Positions 16,287 through 25,371 of a stretch of DNA of 64,000 nt are shown here, one piece after another. The translations under genes and the position numbers were made by a program. The stretch spans positions 124,001 through 188,000 of the forward strand of contig NZ_FNDJ01000008.1 of assembly GCF_900099965.1 (NCBI RefSeq). The letters run 5' to 3'. This stretch comes from Nonomuraea jiangxiensis. GTDB lineage: Bacteria; Actinomycetota; Actinomycetes; Streptosporangiales; Streptosporangiaceae. Numbering within the stretch: position 1 is the first letter of the stretch; the number at the start of each line of letters is the position of its first letter. A model generated the notes under the pieces. It did not search any database. It was not told the DNA's origin and saw nothing but the letters and a program-made list of their open reading frames with translations.

Positions 16287-17270
16287 TCATGTCTGCTGTT
16301 CTTGAAGGGGTGGGAGGTTTACCACATCGAGCAGGCTGTTGAGGAGCCGGACTCGGCGTTCGGTGTGGTCGTTGATCGCGATAAGGGCCACGCTTAGGTC
16401 CAGGTCGGGTACTCGGGCGTGTAGGGCACGCAGGCCTATCCAGCCTCCTCCGTGCCGATAGACGCGGTGCCCGGCGTGTGATCGGACGCCGATACCCCAG
16501 GCGTAGTCGATCGGCGTTCCGTCATCGAGGCGTCCAGGGGTCTGTAGGAGCCCCGAGATGCCGAGTTCGTCGGCGTTGAGCGCCTGGCCCCAGCGCAGCA
16601 GATCGCCGAGGGTCGTCCATATTCCTCCGTCGCCCAGGGACAGCGGGGCGGGATGAAGCCGGGCGAGCGGCGCGGCACCCGGAGGCGTGGGGCCGGGCCC
16701 GGGCCAGAAGCGAGTGTCTGCCATCGCCAGCGGAACGAACAGGTGGCGCCGGGCGAAGTCGGGCAGCGGCAGGTCCGCTGCTCGTTCCACCACCGCGGCC
16801 AGGCAGACGTATCCGGCGTTGGAATAGACGTGTTCGGTGCCCGGCCGGCGGTCCAGGGCCAGGAACTGGGTCAGGGCTTGAATGATGCCTGGCGTGGTCC
16901 TATCGGCGTTGCCGGTGATGGCATCGACCTTGGAATCGGCGGGGAGGGCCGCGGTGTGATGGACGAGGTGCCGCAGGCGGACGGTGCCGGCCCACGCCGG
17001 TAGCTCGGGCAGCCAGCGTGACAGGGGCGCTTCCATGTCCAGCACGCCCTTCTGGGCGAGCAGCGCCGCGCAGGCCGCGGTCATCTGCTTCGACAGTGAC
17101 GCCGCGTAGGCGAGCGTGGTGGCGGTAACTGGCTCACCGGTGGATGTCAGCCCTTGGGCGAGGAGGACGGGCGGCGCGGCGCGTTGCTGCACCCCGACCA
17201 CGATCGGTTCGTCATCGCGGTAACCGGCTTCGGAGATCAGGGCTGCTATTCGTTGGTGTAGCTGGGACAC
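16287..17270 (-). CDS. Serine beta-lactamase-like hydrolase (class C / DD-peptidase fold)
   Basis: 327 residues from GTG 17270. Penicillin-binding fold motifs in order: SLSK (SxxK, nucleophile Ser and Lys, about residue 76), YSN (YxN, about residue 167) and HGGGW (third motif, near residue 290). No signal peptide or lipobox is visible, so it is probably cytoplasmic, as for many actinobacterial esterase/beta-lactamase-like proteins (EstB, D-aminopeptidase type). Longer in-frame starts exist up to 17453 but lack coding character. It could be an esterase or amidase; the substrate is not predictable. Confidence 0.8.
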   Translation of the reverse strand: MSQLHQRIAALISEAGYRDDEPIVVGVQQRAAPPVLLAQGLTSTGEPVTATTLAYAASLSKQMTAACAALLAQKGVLDMEAPLSRWLPELPAWAGTVRLRHLVHHTAALPADSKVDAITGNADRTTPGIIQALTQFLALDRRPGTEHVYSNAGYVCLAAVVERAADLPLPDFARRHLFVPLAMADTRFWPGPGPTPPGAAPLARLHPAPLSLGDGGIWTTLGDLLRWGQALNADELGISGLLQTPGRLDDGTPIDYAWGIGVRSHAGHRVYRHGGGWIGLRALHARVPDLDLSVALIAINDHTERRVRLLNSLLDVVNLPPLQEQQT

Positions 17271-17626
17271 GGCATGATCCTGCCAGCGCCTGGATCGTTG
17301 CCGATCCGTTGATACAGCACAGCGTGGAAAGCCTCGCTCCGAGTGGAAGCCGTCCTGCGGAATCTGACGGACTCCATTCCAGGAACCTGTCCCACCCGCG
17401 ACTGACATGATCGCGTCTTTCCCCCGGTCGGCCGGCCCGCCTGCCAACTCCAACTGCGCCTCTGGCTAACGCCCTGCAACGATCAGCGGCACAAGATAAC
17501 GCTCATCCATATAGAGCACAGCTCTGGCGGCGGCTGGAACCTTTTGACCCGTTGATCGCCCTGAACGATTCGATGAATCCTCGAAGTGTTTGTGACTCGG
17601 GTGGCCGCGTACCTATCGTCGCCGCC
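17271..17626. other. Divergent intergenic region, no gene seen
   Basis: 356 bases between the beta-lactamase-like gene and the RidA gene. Overlapping short open frames on both strands have poor codon bias and no ribosome-binding sites. I find no strong palindrome or tRNA. Confidence 0.4.
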
Positions 17627-18010
17627 ATGGAAATTTCGGCTCTCGATCCCGCGACGCTCCCGGATGCGACGGGCAACTACACGCATGGCACCTTGGTGGC
17701 CGGTGCCCGCCGCACTGTGTTCGTCAGCGGCCAGGTCCCCTGGGTCCGACAGGGTACGGTTCCCGCAGACTTCGACTCCCAGTGCCGTTTGACGTGGCAC
17801 AACCTGCTCACCGTTCTGGCCGAGGCCGACATGGGAGTACGAAACCTGGCCAAAGTCACGACGTACCTGTCCGACCGCGTGTACCGGGAAGCCAACGGCC
17901 GCATCCGCAACGAGATCCTCGGCGACCACCGTCCGGCTCTCACCATCATCATCACCGACATCTATTCCGAAGAATGGCTACTGGAAATCGAGGCGATCGC
18001 CATGGAGTGA
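17627..18010 (+). CDS. RidA (YjgF/YER057c/UK114) family protein
   Basis: 127 residues, ATG 17627. The chorismate-mutase-like fold is recognisable from FVSGQVPW, TWHNLLTVLAEADMGVRNLAKVTTYL and HRPALTIIITDIYSEEWLLEIEAIA. Canonical RidA deaminates reactive enamine/imine intermediates using an Arg of an R-x-A motif; here the equivalent region reads HRPALTI, so the Arg is present. The gene ends five bases before the convergent end of the ArsR-type regulator gene. Confidence 0.85.
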   Translation: MEISALDPATLPDATGNYTHGTLVAGARRTVFVSGQVPWVRQGTVPADFDSQCRLTWHNLLTVLAEADMGVRNLAKVTTYLSDRVYREANGRIRNEILGDHRPALTIIITDIYSEEWLLEIEAIAME

Positions 18011-18014
18011 GCGA

Positions 18015-19007
18015 TCAGCCGATGTGCGCGTCCAGCAGGTGCAGGCCCAGCGGAGTCAGATCGTGCCGAGCCGTTCGTGCCACCCGGGTGGTCGCGACCA
18101 GCCCGGCACGTCGCAGATTCGCCACATGTGTCGAGGCGGTGGCCGGCGTGACTCCCAACGCCGTGGCGAGGTCCGTGGTGCCGCACCCGGGGCGATCGGC
18201 AAGTGCCCGCAGTACCGACGCCTTACGCTCACCGATCGCCCCGGCCAAACGCCCATCCGGCCAGCCGCGTCCACCGCCGTCACGCCAGTACGCCCCGGCC
18301 GTGCGCGCCGGGTAGAAGAGCATCGGCTGCTGCCGGTCGTTGAGCTGCCGGTGCACCCCATCCGTCAGGAACATGCTCGGCACCAGAACCAGCCCGCGGC
18401 CGCCGAGGGCGAAATCGGGCGCGCCCGGCCCGGTTACGGTCAGATGCGGATACTCCCAACGCACATGTGGGGGGCACAAAGTGGCGAGCATGGCGTCCAG
18501 GCCATGCTGTGCCATGAGCCGTGCACGATAGGCCACATCCGCCGCCAACTGGGCGTGCAACCGTGGCCAGTCGGGGGCCAGCACCGCTTGGTGGAACGCC
18601 GTGAAAGCCTGCCTCAACGTTCGCCGACCGCGGTCGGGGTGATGCAGCAGCGTGTCCACGACCACCGGAACGGTCTTCAGCACGCCGGTGAAGGCGGCGG
18701 TGTCCCGCTGTACCGGCGCTGAAGGGTCGTCCAGCGCCGCGTGGAGTTCGTCCTCGAACGACATCAGGTCAGCAGAGGGCTGCGGCGTCAGAAAGTCCGG
18801 CAGGTGCCAGGTGTGCGCCGAGCACAGTGTCACCACCGGCCGAGCCACCGCAGGCAGGGCTGCACGACTGACGTGACGCCACGAGGCCAGGCCGGGCGGC
18901 GGTTTCGGCAGTCCGAGGCCACGCGCCGCTTTCAGCGTTTCCTGGAAGGGCAGGATGGCGAATCGGACACGGCCGAGGTCCGAGTGGGAGAACATCAAGC
19001 GCGGCAT
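18015..19007 (-). CDS. ArsR-family winged-helix regulator with large N-terminal domain
   Basis: 330 residues. Residues about 1-235 form a helical domain found fused to ArsR domains in actinomycetes (starting MPRLMFSHSDLGRVRFA, with the DxxRVRFA pattern conserved in that family). Residues about 250-330 form the winged helix (IGERKASVLRALADRPGCGTT, GVTPATASTHVANLRRAGLV). Metal-binding cysteines of classical ArsR are missing, so the signal is probably organic. No clear operon partner. Confidence 0.85.
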   Translation of the reverse strand: MPRLMFSHSDLGRVRFAILPFQETLKAARGLGLPKPPPGLASWRHVSRAALPAVARPVVTLCSAHTWHLPDFLTPQPSADLMSFEDELHAALDDPSAPVQRDTAAFTGVLKTVPVVVDTLLHHPDRGRRTLRQAFTAFHQAVLAPDWPRLHAQLAADVAYRARLMAQHGLDAMLATLCPPHVRWEYPHLTVTGPGAPDFALGGRGLVLVPSMFLTDGVHRQLNDRQQPMLFYPARTAGAYWRDGGGRGWPDGRLAGAIGERKASVLRALADRPGCGTTDLATALGVTPATASTHVANLRRAGLVATTRVARTARHDLTPLGLHLLDAHIG

Positions 19008-19111
19008 ACGCCGGAGGTTAGCGGCACGCTCCCCATGGCGATGAAGTGATGCTGGATCGCCCGGTGGTCACTCCGGCCTCGACCGGGTCGTTGATCCGCT
19101 GGGCGGTTTCT

Positions 19112-20035
19112 TCAAGAAGCCGGGGCTCGTCTCCGGGTCAAGGCAGCCGCCGCGGCGAAGGCCAGGGCCGCGCACCCCAGTTGGGCGAGGGCCGTGGAGG
19201 TGGGCACCGACGGCAGGTCCCCGAGGTCGCCCAAGGCCGCCGCGGGCAGGAACAGCAGCAGCGCCGCCCTCCGCCCCACCGCCGACCGGCACGCGTACCC
19301 GGCCGCCAGCCCGACCACGACGAGCCAGGGCACGGGTTTCCAGGTCACGATGTCGTGGTGGGTGGTCACGTCCACCCAGCGCACGATGGCCTTGCTGGCG
19401 GTCAGTCCCGCCACGGCGAGCGGCCCCCACAGCAGGAAGGCCCGCCGGGGAATGACCGTGATCGCACGATACGCCGCGGGCGCGAAGGCGATGACGACGG
19501 TCGCGAGATGGGCCAGCAGGACCGGGCCGTGGTTGGGGAACAACAGCGTGTCCAGCTCCAGGAGACGGGGGTGGCCGGCCTGATACAGCACGAACGCGAC
19601 CACGCCCAGCACGGCGATCCACCGTCGGCCGAGCAGTACGGCCAGCACCGGCAAGGCCGCGACGACGATCGGCTCGGCCAGGTGCAGAATCCAGCTCGGG
19701 CGCTCCACAGCGGCGACCCCCACGTACCGCATGGTTTCGGCACCATGGAGCAGCCCGGTCGCCAGCGCGCCCGCCAGCATCAGGAACGGCCACAGCGCCA
19801 TGGCGAGCGACAGCCCGTCGCGCCAGGCCGGCGCGGAGGCGGGGCCGAAGGCTCGCCGCCCATGGACGCGCAGCGCGCCCCACAGTAAGTCGGCCGCGTC
19901 GGCCGGATGGGGACGGGTCTGGCCGGACCGCGCCCCGGCGAGGAGCACGCCGATCATCTCTTCCTCGTGCCGCGCCCGGTGCTCGCGCGGGTAGGCGGCC
20001 AGGAGACGGCGGTAGCGGGCTTCGAGCGGGCTCAT
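19112..20035 (-). CDS. Multispanning membrane protein coupled to a PadR regulator
   Basis: 307 residues. Residues 1-60 are a cytoplasmic domain with the pattern LEARYRRLLAAYPREHRARHEEEMIGVLLA, which is common in permease-prefix membrane proteins encoded next to PadR regulators. About seven hydrophobic helices follow (from residue 75 onward). The ATG overlaps the stop of the padR-like gene (ATGA), so the two are co-expressed. No transport motif is visible and the role is unknown. Confidence 0.72.
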   Translation of the reverse strand: MSPLEARYRRLLAAYPREHRARHEEEMIGVLLAGARSGQTRPHPADAADLLWGALRVHGRRAFGPASAPAWRDGLSLAMALWPFLMLAGALATGLLHGAETMRYVGVAAVERPSWILHLAEPIVVAALPVLAVLLGRRWIAVLGVVAFVLYQAGHPRLLELDTLLFPNHGPVLLAHLATVVIAFAPAAYRAITVIPRRAFLLWGPLAVAGLTASKAIVRWVDVTTHHDIVTWKPVPWLVVVGLAAGYACRSAVGRRAALLLFLPAAALGDLGDLPSVPTSTALAQLGCAALAFAAAAALTRRRAPAS

Positions 20036-20364
20036 GCCGTTCCTCCCGAACCGATTGCGCGCAGGCGTGCGGTGGCCGCCTTGGCGTGCCTGCGCATCCG
20101 CTCGGCCTCCGCCGCCAGTCTCGCCGCACCGTCGCCGGTCAGCCGGTAGTAGCGGCGCACCCGGCCGTCGACGATCTCCTCTCGGTCCTCGGCGATGAGA
20201 CCCTCGTCCTGGAGGCGGTCGAAGGCGGCGTACAAGGTGCCGGCGCGTAGGCGGACCTGCCCGTCGGAGATGCGCTCCACATCCGTGATCACTCCGTAGC
20301 CGTGTTGTGGGCCTTTGGCCAGCGCGGTCAGGATCAGGAAGGTCGGCTCCTGCATTTGCCTCAT
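20032..20364 (-). CDS. PadR-family transcriptional regulator
   Basis: 110 residues. Winged helix with QEPTFLILTALAKGPQHGYGVITDVERI, RAGTLYAAFDRLQDEGLI and RRYYRLTGDGAARL, all characteristic of PadR subfamily 2. It lies immediately upstream of the coupled membrane protein gene. The operator TGATC-N10-GATCA starts only two bases before the ATG on the coding strand side, and the minus-strand TATATT just upstream suggests a leaderless, autoregulated transcript. Confidence 0.9.
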   Translation of the reverse strand: MRQMQEPTFLILTALAKGPQHGYGVITDVERISDGQVRLRAGTLYAAFDRLQDEGLIAEDREEIVDGRVRRYYRLTGDGAARLAAEAERMRRHAKAATARLRAIGSGGTA

Positions 20365-20365
20365 T

Positions 20366-20385
20366 TGATCAATATATACCGATCA
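20366..20385. promoter_or_regulatory. Probable PadR operator overlapping the promoter
   Basis: TGATC-AATATATACC-GATCA is an inverted repeat with an AT-rich centre that also contains a minus-strand TATATT (-10-like), six to seven bases before the ATG. Confidence 0.55.
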
Positions 20386-20454
20386 TCTGCCTATGAGACG
20401 AGAGACCGTCACGATCGTTCACGGGGTGCCGCCCTGCCCCAGGTTGCCGTTACG

Positions 20455-21063
20455 TCAGCGGGGCTGCGAAGAGGCGCGCCGGGCGTAGGCGCGGGCGGCG
20501 CGGGCGCGGTCGCCGCAACGGGTGGAGCACCAGTGGCGGCGGCCGTGGCGCAGCAGGTAGCGGTTGCAGGGGGTGGATCCGCAGGCGGTGAGGCGTTCGG
20601 CGTCGGGGCAGGTGAGCAGGTCCGCCGCGTTGGCCGCAAGCGTGGCGAGAGCGTGGTCGAGGATCTCGTTGGCGGGGCACGGCGCCGCGCGATAGGGGCC
20701 GCCCTTCTCGTCCCACTGCAACAGGGCAGCCGTCGGGACCCTGCTCAGCGCGACATTGACGGCGGACAGAGCCGAAGGCAGGGCGGGCAGCCCGCCAACG
20801 CGGGCGGCGAACAGTGCCCGGACGTGTTCGCGCAGCGAGCGCAGTTGCGTGGCGCACATCTCCTGCACCCCGGCGTCGGCCGGAGCGAGGCCGCGTTCGG
20901 CGAGCCAGCGATTAGTCGCCTCGGGGGTGCCGAGCAGATCGATGAACTGCCCTCCCGGCAACGCGATGGCGCTGTTGACGAAGTCGAGGGCGAGGTAGTC
21001 CTCCGCCCCTGGCGCGGGCGGCAGCACAGACTCGGCGGTGGGGGTCTCGCTCATGGCTCTCAT
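20455..21063 (-). CDS. CGNR zinc-finger (ABATE-type) regulator
   Basis: 202 residues. N-terminal ABATE-like helical domain begins LALDFVNSAIA. The C-terminal zinc finger has CGSTPCNRYLL, then WCSTRCGDRARAARAY, the four cysteines and basic tail that define CGNR proteins. These are thought to bind DNA and are often next to a stress or drug-related enzyme; the divergent neighbour is an MBL-fold hydrolase gene 77 bp away. An alternative start at ATG 21054 is equally plausible. Confidence 0.85.
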   Translation of the reverse strand: MRAMSETPTAESVLPPAPGAEDYLALDFVNSAIALPGGQFIDLLGTPEATNRWLAERGLAPADAGVQEMCATQLRSLREHVRALFAARVGGLPALPSALSAVNVALSRVPTAALLQWDEKGGPYRAAPCPANEILDHALATLAANAADLLTCPDAERLTACGSTPCNRYLLRHGRRHWCSTRCGDRARAARAYARRASSQPR

Positions 21064-21140
21064 GGTACGGCTTGCATTAGTCCGTGAGACACCACTACCT
21101 TCGTCACGGATAAACCTTCTCGCATCCGTGAGGTGTCTGC

Positions 21141-21929
21141 ATGTCCAGTTTCAGTACGACCACCGAGCAGAACCCCGTTCGCGTCTTCGGCGGCCCAACC
21201 GCCCTTTTCGAATACGGTGGCCTGCGCTTCCTGACCGACCCGACCTTCGACGCTCCCGGCGACTACCAGGTACCGGGCGGCCGGCTGACCAAGACGGCTC
21301 CCTCCTCCGCCGTACCGGCCGACCTCGGCCGTATCGACGTGGTCCTGCTCTCCCATGACGAGCACCCCGACAACCTGGACAACTCCGGCCGGGCGTTGCT
21401 TGCCGACGTTTCGCTCACGCTCACCACGCCTGGGGGCGCGCAGCGCCTGGGGAATGGGGTCAAGGGGCTGGCCGACTGGGAGTCGATCGAGCTGGACCGC
21501 TCCGGCGGCGGCACGATCACCGTCACAGGCGTGCCCGCCATTCACGGACCCGGCCCACGCGAGGAGGTCGAACCCATCACCGGCCAAGTCGTCGGATTCG
21601 TCCTGACCGGGGAGGGCCTGCCCACGGTCTACGTCAGCGGCGACAACGCCTCGCTCGACCTGGTCAGGCAGATCGCCGACCGATTCGGCCCGGTGGACAC
21701 CGCCATCCTGTTCGCCGGAGGCCCCCGCTTCCCCCACCTCTTCGACGGCAAGCTGATCGTCATCGACAGCGCGCAGGCCGCCGAGGCCGCCAAGATCCTC
21801 GGCGCCCGCCGGGTGGTTCCGGTCCACTACGACAGCTGGGCCCACTTCACCGAGGGCCGTGACGAACTGGTGGCCGCCTTCACCGACGCCGGGTTGGCCG
21901 ACCGCCTGGACCTGGGCGACCGGGGCTGA
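21141..21929 (+). CDS. MBL-fold metallohydrolase (UlaG-like)
   Basis: 262 residues, ATG 21141. The metallo-beta-lactamase fold is visible from VRVFGGPTALFEYGGLRFLTDPTFD, the metal motif SHDEHPDNLD (residues about 72-81, in place of the usual THxHxDH), VSGDN and VPVHYDSWAHF. Such cytoplasmic MBL proteins act as hydrolases on unknown small substrates. The variant HxxHxD spacing is common in this actinobacterial subfamily. It faces the CGNR regulator and precedes an MFS transporter gene. Confidence 0.82.
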   Translation: MSSFSTTTEQNPVRVFGGPTALFEYGGLRFLTDPTFDAPGDYQVPGGRLTKTAPSSAVPADLGRIDVVLLSHDEHPDNLDNSGRALLADVSLTLTTPGGAQRLGNGVKGLADWESIELDRSGGGTITVTGVPAIHGPGPREEVEPITGQVVGFVLTGEGLPTVYVSGDNASLDLVRQIADRFGPVDTAILFAGGPRFPHLFDGKLIVIDSAQAAEAAKILGARRVVPVHYDSWAHFTEGRDELVAAFTDAGLADRLDLGDRG

Positions 21930-22052
21930 GCGCGCGCCGAGGACGATGCGCTGCTCCACCGGGCCCCGCCGTGTCGGATCCCGCCGACCTGACCTGTCGG
22001 AACCGCGCTGCCGGCGGCGGCTGGTCCGGTCACCCCGATCGAAAGAACTCTC

Positions 22053-23321
22053 GTGACGACTAACGTTCCTGCCCGGATCGGGGACGTCCCGCGCCTTCAG
22101 GCGCAGCGCCGCTCCCTGATCGTCCTGGTCGCCGCCCAAGTCCTCAGCGGCGTTGGACTGGCGGCCGGCGTGACCGTCGGCGCCCTGCTCGCGCAGGACA
22201 TGCTCGGCTCCACCGGCCTCGCCGGCCTGCCCAGTGCCGTGGGCACCGCCGGTTCCGCGCTGGCGGCCGTCGCCGTCGGGCGCATTTCCCAAGCGTCCGG
22301 CCGCCGCCCCGGCCTTGCCGCCGGGTATCTGGCCGGTGCCGTCGGCAGCGCCGGCGTCATCGCCGCCGCCGTCGCCGGCAACGCGGTCCTGCTGTTCCTC
22401 GCGCTGTTCGTGTACGGCGCCGGCTCCGCCACCACCCTGCTGGCCCGCTACGCCGGAGCCGATCTGGCCGCCCCCGCGCACCGAGCCCGTGCCGTGTCCA
22501 CCGTACTGGTCGCCACCACCCTGGGCGGCGTGGTCGGACCCAACCTCGCCGCACCCACCGGCGACCTCGCTCACGCCCTGGGCATCCCCTACCTGGCCGG
22601 GCCGTTCCTCCTCGCCGGCGCCGCCTACGCGATGGCCGCTTCGGTCCTGGCCATCTGGCTGCGCCCCGACCCGCTGCTCCTGGCCCGCGCCCTGGAGTCC
22701 GAACGCACCGTCGCGCCGTACGCGCAGCCGGGCGATGCCGATGGCCGGCCGCGTCCGGCGGCCGAAAGGCGTCGCCCCGGCGTGCCGGCCGGTGCGCTGG
22801 TCATGGTGCTCACCCAGCTCGTCATGGTCGCGATCATGACGATGACGCCCGTCCACATGCACGACCACGGCCACGGCACGGCCGCATCCGGGCTCGTCAT
22901 CGCCATCCACATCGGCGCGATGTACCTGCCCTCGCCCTTGACCGGCTGGCTCGTCGACCGCTACGGCCGCCTGACGGTAGCCGCCGCCTCCGGGCTGGTC
23001 CTTCTGGCCGCCGGAATCGTGGCCGCCGGCGCACCCGATGACTCCGTCGCCGCGTTCGCGGTGGCCCTGGCGCTGCTGGGGCTGGGCTGGAACTTCGGCC
23101 TCGTAGCCGGCACCGCGATCATCACCGACGCCGTCCCGCCGGCCACCCGCGCCACAACCCAGGGCCTGGTCGACGTCTCCATCTCCATCGCCGGCGCCAC
23201 TGGCGGTATGGCCTCGGGCCTCGTCGTCGCCGTTGCGGGCTACCCTCTGCTTGCCCTCGGCGGCGGCATCCTGGCGCTGCTCATCGTGCCGGCGGTCGTC
23301 GCCGCAGCGCGCAGCCGGTGA
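22053..23321 (+). CDS. MFS transporter
   Basis: 422 residues from GTG 22053. About twelve transmembrane helices in two halves separated by a hydrophilic loop at about residues 210-250. The motif GRISQASGRRPGLAAGYLAG corresponds to the conserved loop 2-3 motif of MFS exporters, and LVDRYGRL repeats it in the second half. A His-rich stretch HMHDHGHG (about residues 269-276) lies at the helix 7-8 region and could bind metal or be a loop. Probably a drug or metabolite exporter; substrate unknown. Confidence 0.85.
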   Translation: MTTNVPARIGDVPRLQAQRRSLIVLVAAQVLSGVGLAAGVTVGALLAQDMLGSTGLAGLPSAVGTAGSALAAVAVGRISQASGRRPGLAAGYLAGAVGSAGVIAAAVAGNAVLLFLALFVYGAGSATTLLARYAGADLAAPAHRARAVSTVLVATTLGGVVGPNLAAPTGDLAHALGIPYLAGPFLLAGAAYAMAASVLAIWLRPDPLLLARALESERTVAPYAQPGDADGRPRPAAERRRPGVPAGALVMVLTQLVMVAIMTMTPVHMHDHGHGTAASGLVIAIHIGAMYLPSPLTGWLVDRYGRLTVAAASGLVLLAAGIVAAGAPDDSVAAFAVALALLGLGWNFGLVAGTAIITDAVPPATRATTQGLVDVSISIAGATGGMASGLVVAVAGYPLLALGGGILALLIVPAVVAAARSR

Positions 23322-23569
23322 GCGCTGGCCCCGCTTCCTGTGTCTTGTCGTGTTCTGCGAGGGCGCGGTAGACGCCGGCAAGGGAAGGGCGTTGTGACCC
23401 TTGTGCTTGCCGGTGCGCTGCGCGGGCTCGCCTTCCGTCCGCGGCCCTCAGGAGTCGAAGCGGTCGCGGGCGGCCTCGATGGGCCGATGGTGGGGGGTAT
23501 GCCATAGGGACCTGCGGCGCCCTGTTCAGGCGGAGTACGGATCCGCGCTGAACAGGGCCGCCATCATGC
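23322..23569. other. Short region with a possible recombinase C-terminal remnant
   Basis: On the minus strand (about 23440-23345) one frame reads RPSLAGVYRALAEHDKTQ, which resembles the C-terminal helix-turn-helix of resolvase/invertase-type recombinases. No catalytic domain is nearby. It could be a tiny mobile-element scar or chance. Otherwise I see nothing in this gap. Confidence 0.25.
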
Positions 23570-25120
23570 TCAGGGACAGGTCGGCTCGCCGCTCTGCGCA
23601 GGCACGTTCACCCCGCTCCAGGCCGCCTTGATGACGTTGAACTCGACGCAGCCGGTGTACAGCGTCCTGGCCGCCCGCAGCGTGGCCACGCGTGCCTTGG
23701 CGTGCGTCCACGGCGCCGTCTTCATGTTCAGGCCGGTCATGAAGATCTGGCCCGCCTTACGGATGCCGACGCCGGTGATGGCGGGGCCACCATCGCACCG
23801 GCTGCTGGCCGGCTTGCCGCTCGGGTTCGTGCCCTCGGCCAGCAGGTAGAACCAGTGGTTCTGCGGTCCGGCCGCCGCGTGCACCTCGGTGCCCGGGATG
23901 GAGGAGCTGTAGCAGTTCGGGTGCCCCAGCGCCGACGGGTTGTACATGTTCCTGATCGCGCCGCGGCCCGACAGGTTGACCTCCTCACCGACCAGGTAGT
24001 CGGGCGGGTCGAGGCTGGCCGGCTCGTTGACGTACGCCTCGGTCAGCGCGCCGAAGATGTCACCCGTCGACTCGTTCAGGCCGCCGGACTCGTTGCCGCT
24101 GCCACCGCTGCCGCCGGAGAACTGGAAGATACCGTGGCCGAACTCGTGCCCGACGACGTCCATCGAAGTGGCCTGCTGGGTGCCGGCCGAGTTACGGCCG
24201 AAGGAGGCGTACGACCCGTTCCAGAAGGCGTTGGCCTGGTTCAGCCCGACCCTCGCGGGGTAGCCGCGGCCCGAGCCGTTGATGCCGTTGCGACCGAGCC
24301 AGTCGCGGAGCATGTCCCACTCGCGCTGGGCCGCGAAGAGCGCGTCGACGCAGGCCGTCTCCAGGTTCGTGCCGCTGCCGTTGCCCCAGCTGTCGGTCGA
24401 CTTGGTGTACGCCGTGCCGTTCTGGCCGCCGCACTGGATGCCGGTGCGCGTGGGGTCGCGCATCACGTAGGACGGGGACGTGTCGATGGTGACCGGGTTG
24501 CCGTTGTAATAGCTGTTGCCGGTGCCGTCGACCACCTGGTCCCACTGGTCGATGACCTGGCCGTCACGCGCGTCCACGTACACGTGCACGATGCTGGACT
24601 CGTCCTCGGTGGCGGCCACGACCTCCCACGCCAGGCGCGGCGTGGGCGTGGCGGCGTGCACCACGAGAGCCGGCGTGCTGATCGAGGCGGCCTTGGGCGC
24701 CACGTTGCGGGCGGTGTCCGCCGCCGCCTGCGCGGCGATCCGCGGCTTGGTGTCCAGGGCGATCTTCGCCTGCTGACCGGTGTCGATCGTGCTGACGGCC
24801 TGGCCTGCCTTGTCGGTCGTGACGACCACCTCGCCGCCGAAGACGGGCAGGCCGGCGTACGTACGGGCGTACGTGAGGTGCTGTATGCCGTTGACGCCGG
24901 CGATGGCCGACGACAGGGAGAAGGCGTCCTGGTCGGCGGCCAGGAGCTGCGTCCTGCTGGACGCGATGACGTTCTGCGCGGTCGCCACCGCGGTGCGGCG
25001 CTCCGACGGTGAGGGCGGGTCGGCCACCTGGGCGTTCGCGCTTGTGAGGCCCACCGGTGCGGTGACGGTCAGGGCTAACGCGAGGGTGGCGGCAGCGCCC
25101 AACCTGAGCTTGGAGTTCAC
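23570..25120 (-). CDS. Secreted M4 (thermolysin-like) zinc metalloprotease
   Basis: 516 residues from GTG 25120. Signal peptide 1-30, then an FTP/PepSY propeptide (about 40-200: VNGIQHLTYARTYAGLPVFGGEV, WEVVAATEDESSIVHVYVDARDGQV). The catalytic domain carries HEFGH at 325-329 and the third ligand Glu350 in GGLNESTGD, plus the conserved VHAAAGPQNHWFYLLAEG near residue 425 with the active-site His. All catalytic residues of the family are present. The protein is secreted as a zymogen and processed by removal of the propeptide; it should be an extracellular endopeptidase for nutrition. Confidence 0.92.
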   Translation of the reverse strand: MNSKLRLGAAATLALALTVTAPVGLTSANAQVADPPSPSERRTAVATAQNVIASSRTQLLAADQDAFSLSSAIAGVNGIQHLTYARTYAGLPVFGGEVVVTTDKAGQAVSTIDTGQQAKIALDTKPRIAAQAAADTARNVAPKAASISTPALVVHAATPTPRLAWEVVAATEDESSIVHVYVDARDGQVIDQWDQVVDGTGNSYYNGNPVTIDTSPSYVMRDPTRTGIQCGGQNGTAYTKSTDSWGNGSGTNLETACVDALFAAQREWDMLRDWLGRNGINGSGRGYPARVGLNQANAFWNGSYASFGRNSAGTQQATSMDVVGHEFGHGIFQFSGGSGGSGNESGGLNESTGDIFGALTEAYVNEPASLDPPDYLVGEEVNLSGRGAIRNMYNPSALGHPNCYSSSIPGTEVHAAAGPQNHWFYLLAEGTNPSGKPASSRCDGGPAITGVGIRKAGQIFMTGLNMKTAPWTHAKARVATLRAARTLYTGCVEFNVIKAAWSGVNVPAQSGEPTCP

Positions 25121-25371
25121 GGCTCGTTGCTCCTCAGGGGGGTGGAGTGGACGAGCCCCGGCCGGCTGGGGATGAACTCAGAGTGCATCGCGCGTGACCT
25201 ACGCGATACCTCTCAGTTTGCCCATAACGCGGTGGTATGGATGACGAGGGTGTCCGGGCCGGCTGTGCCATGAGGAGTTCGTCGAGCGACCACGCGCGGT
25301 TGGGCTGATATTCGTCGGCCCCGCGTACTCGTAGATCCGCTCTCACCCTCATGCAAGAAAGCGGGTCGAAC

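Noticed and set aside
21060..23381. A 773-residue minus-strand frame
   Set aside because: Antisense shadow of the MBL and MFS genes, with a biased Gly/Gln/Arg composition.
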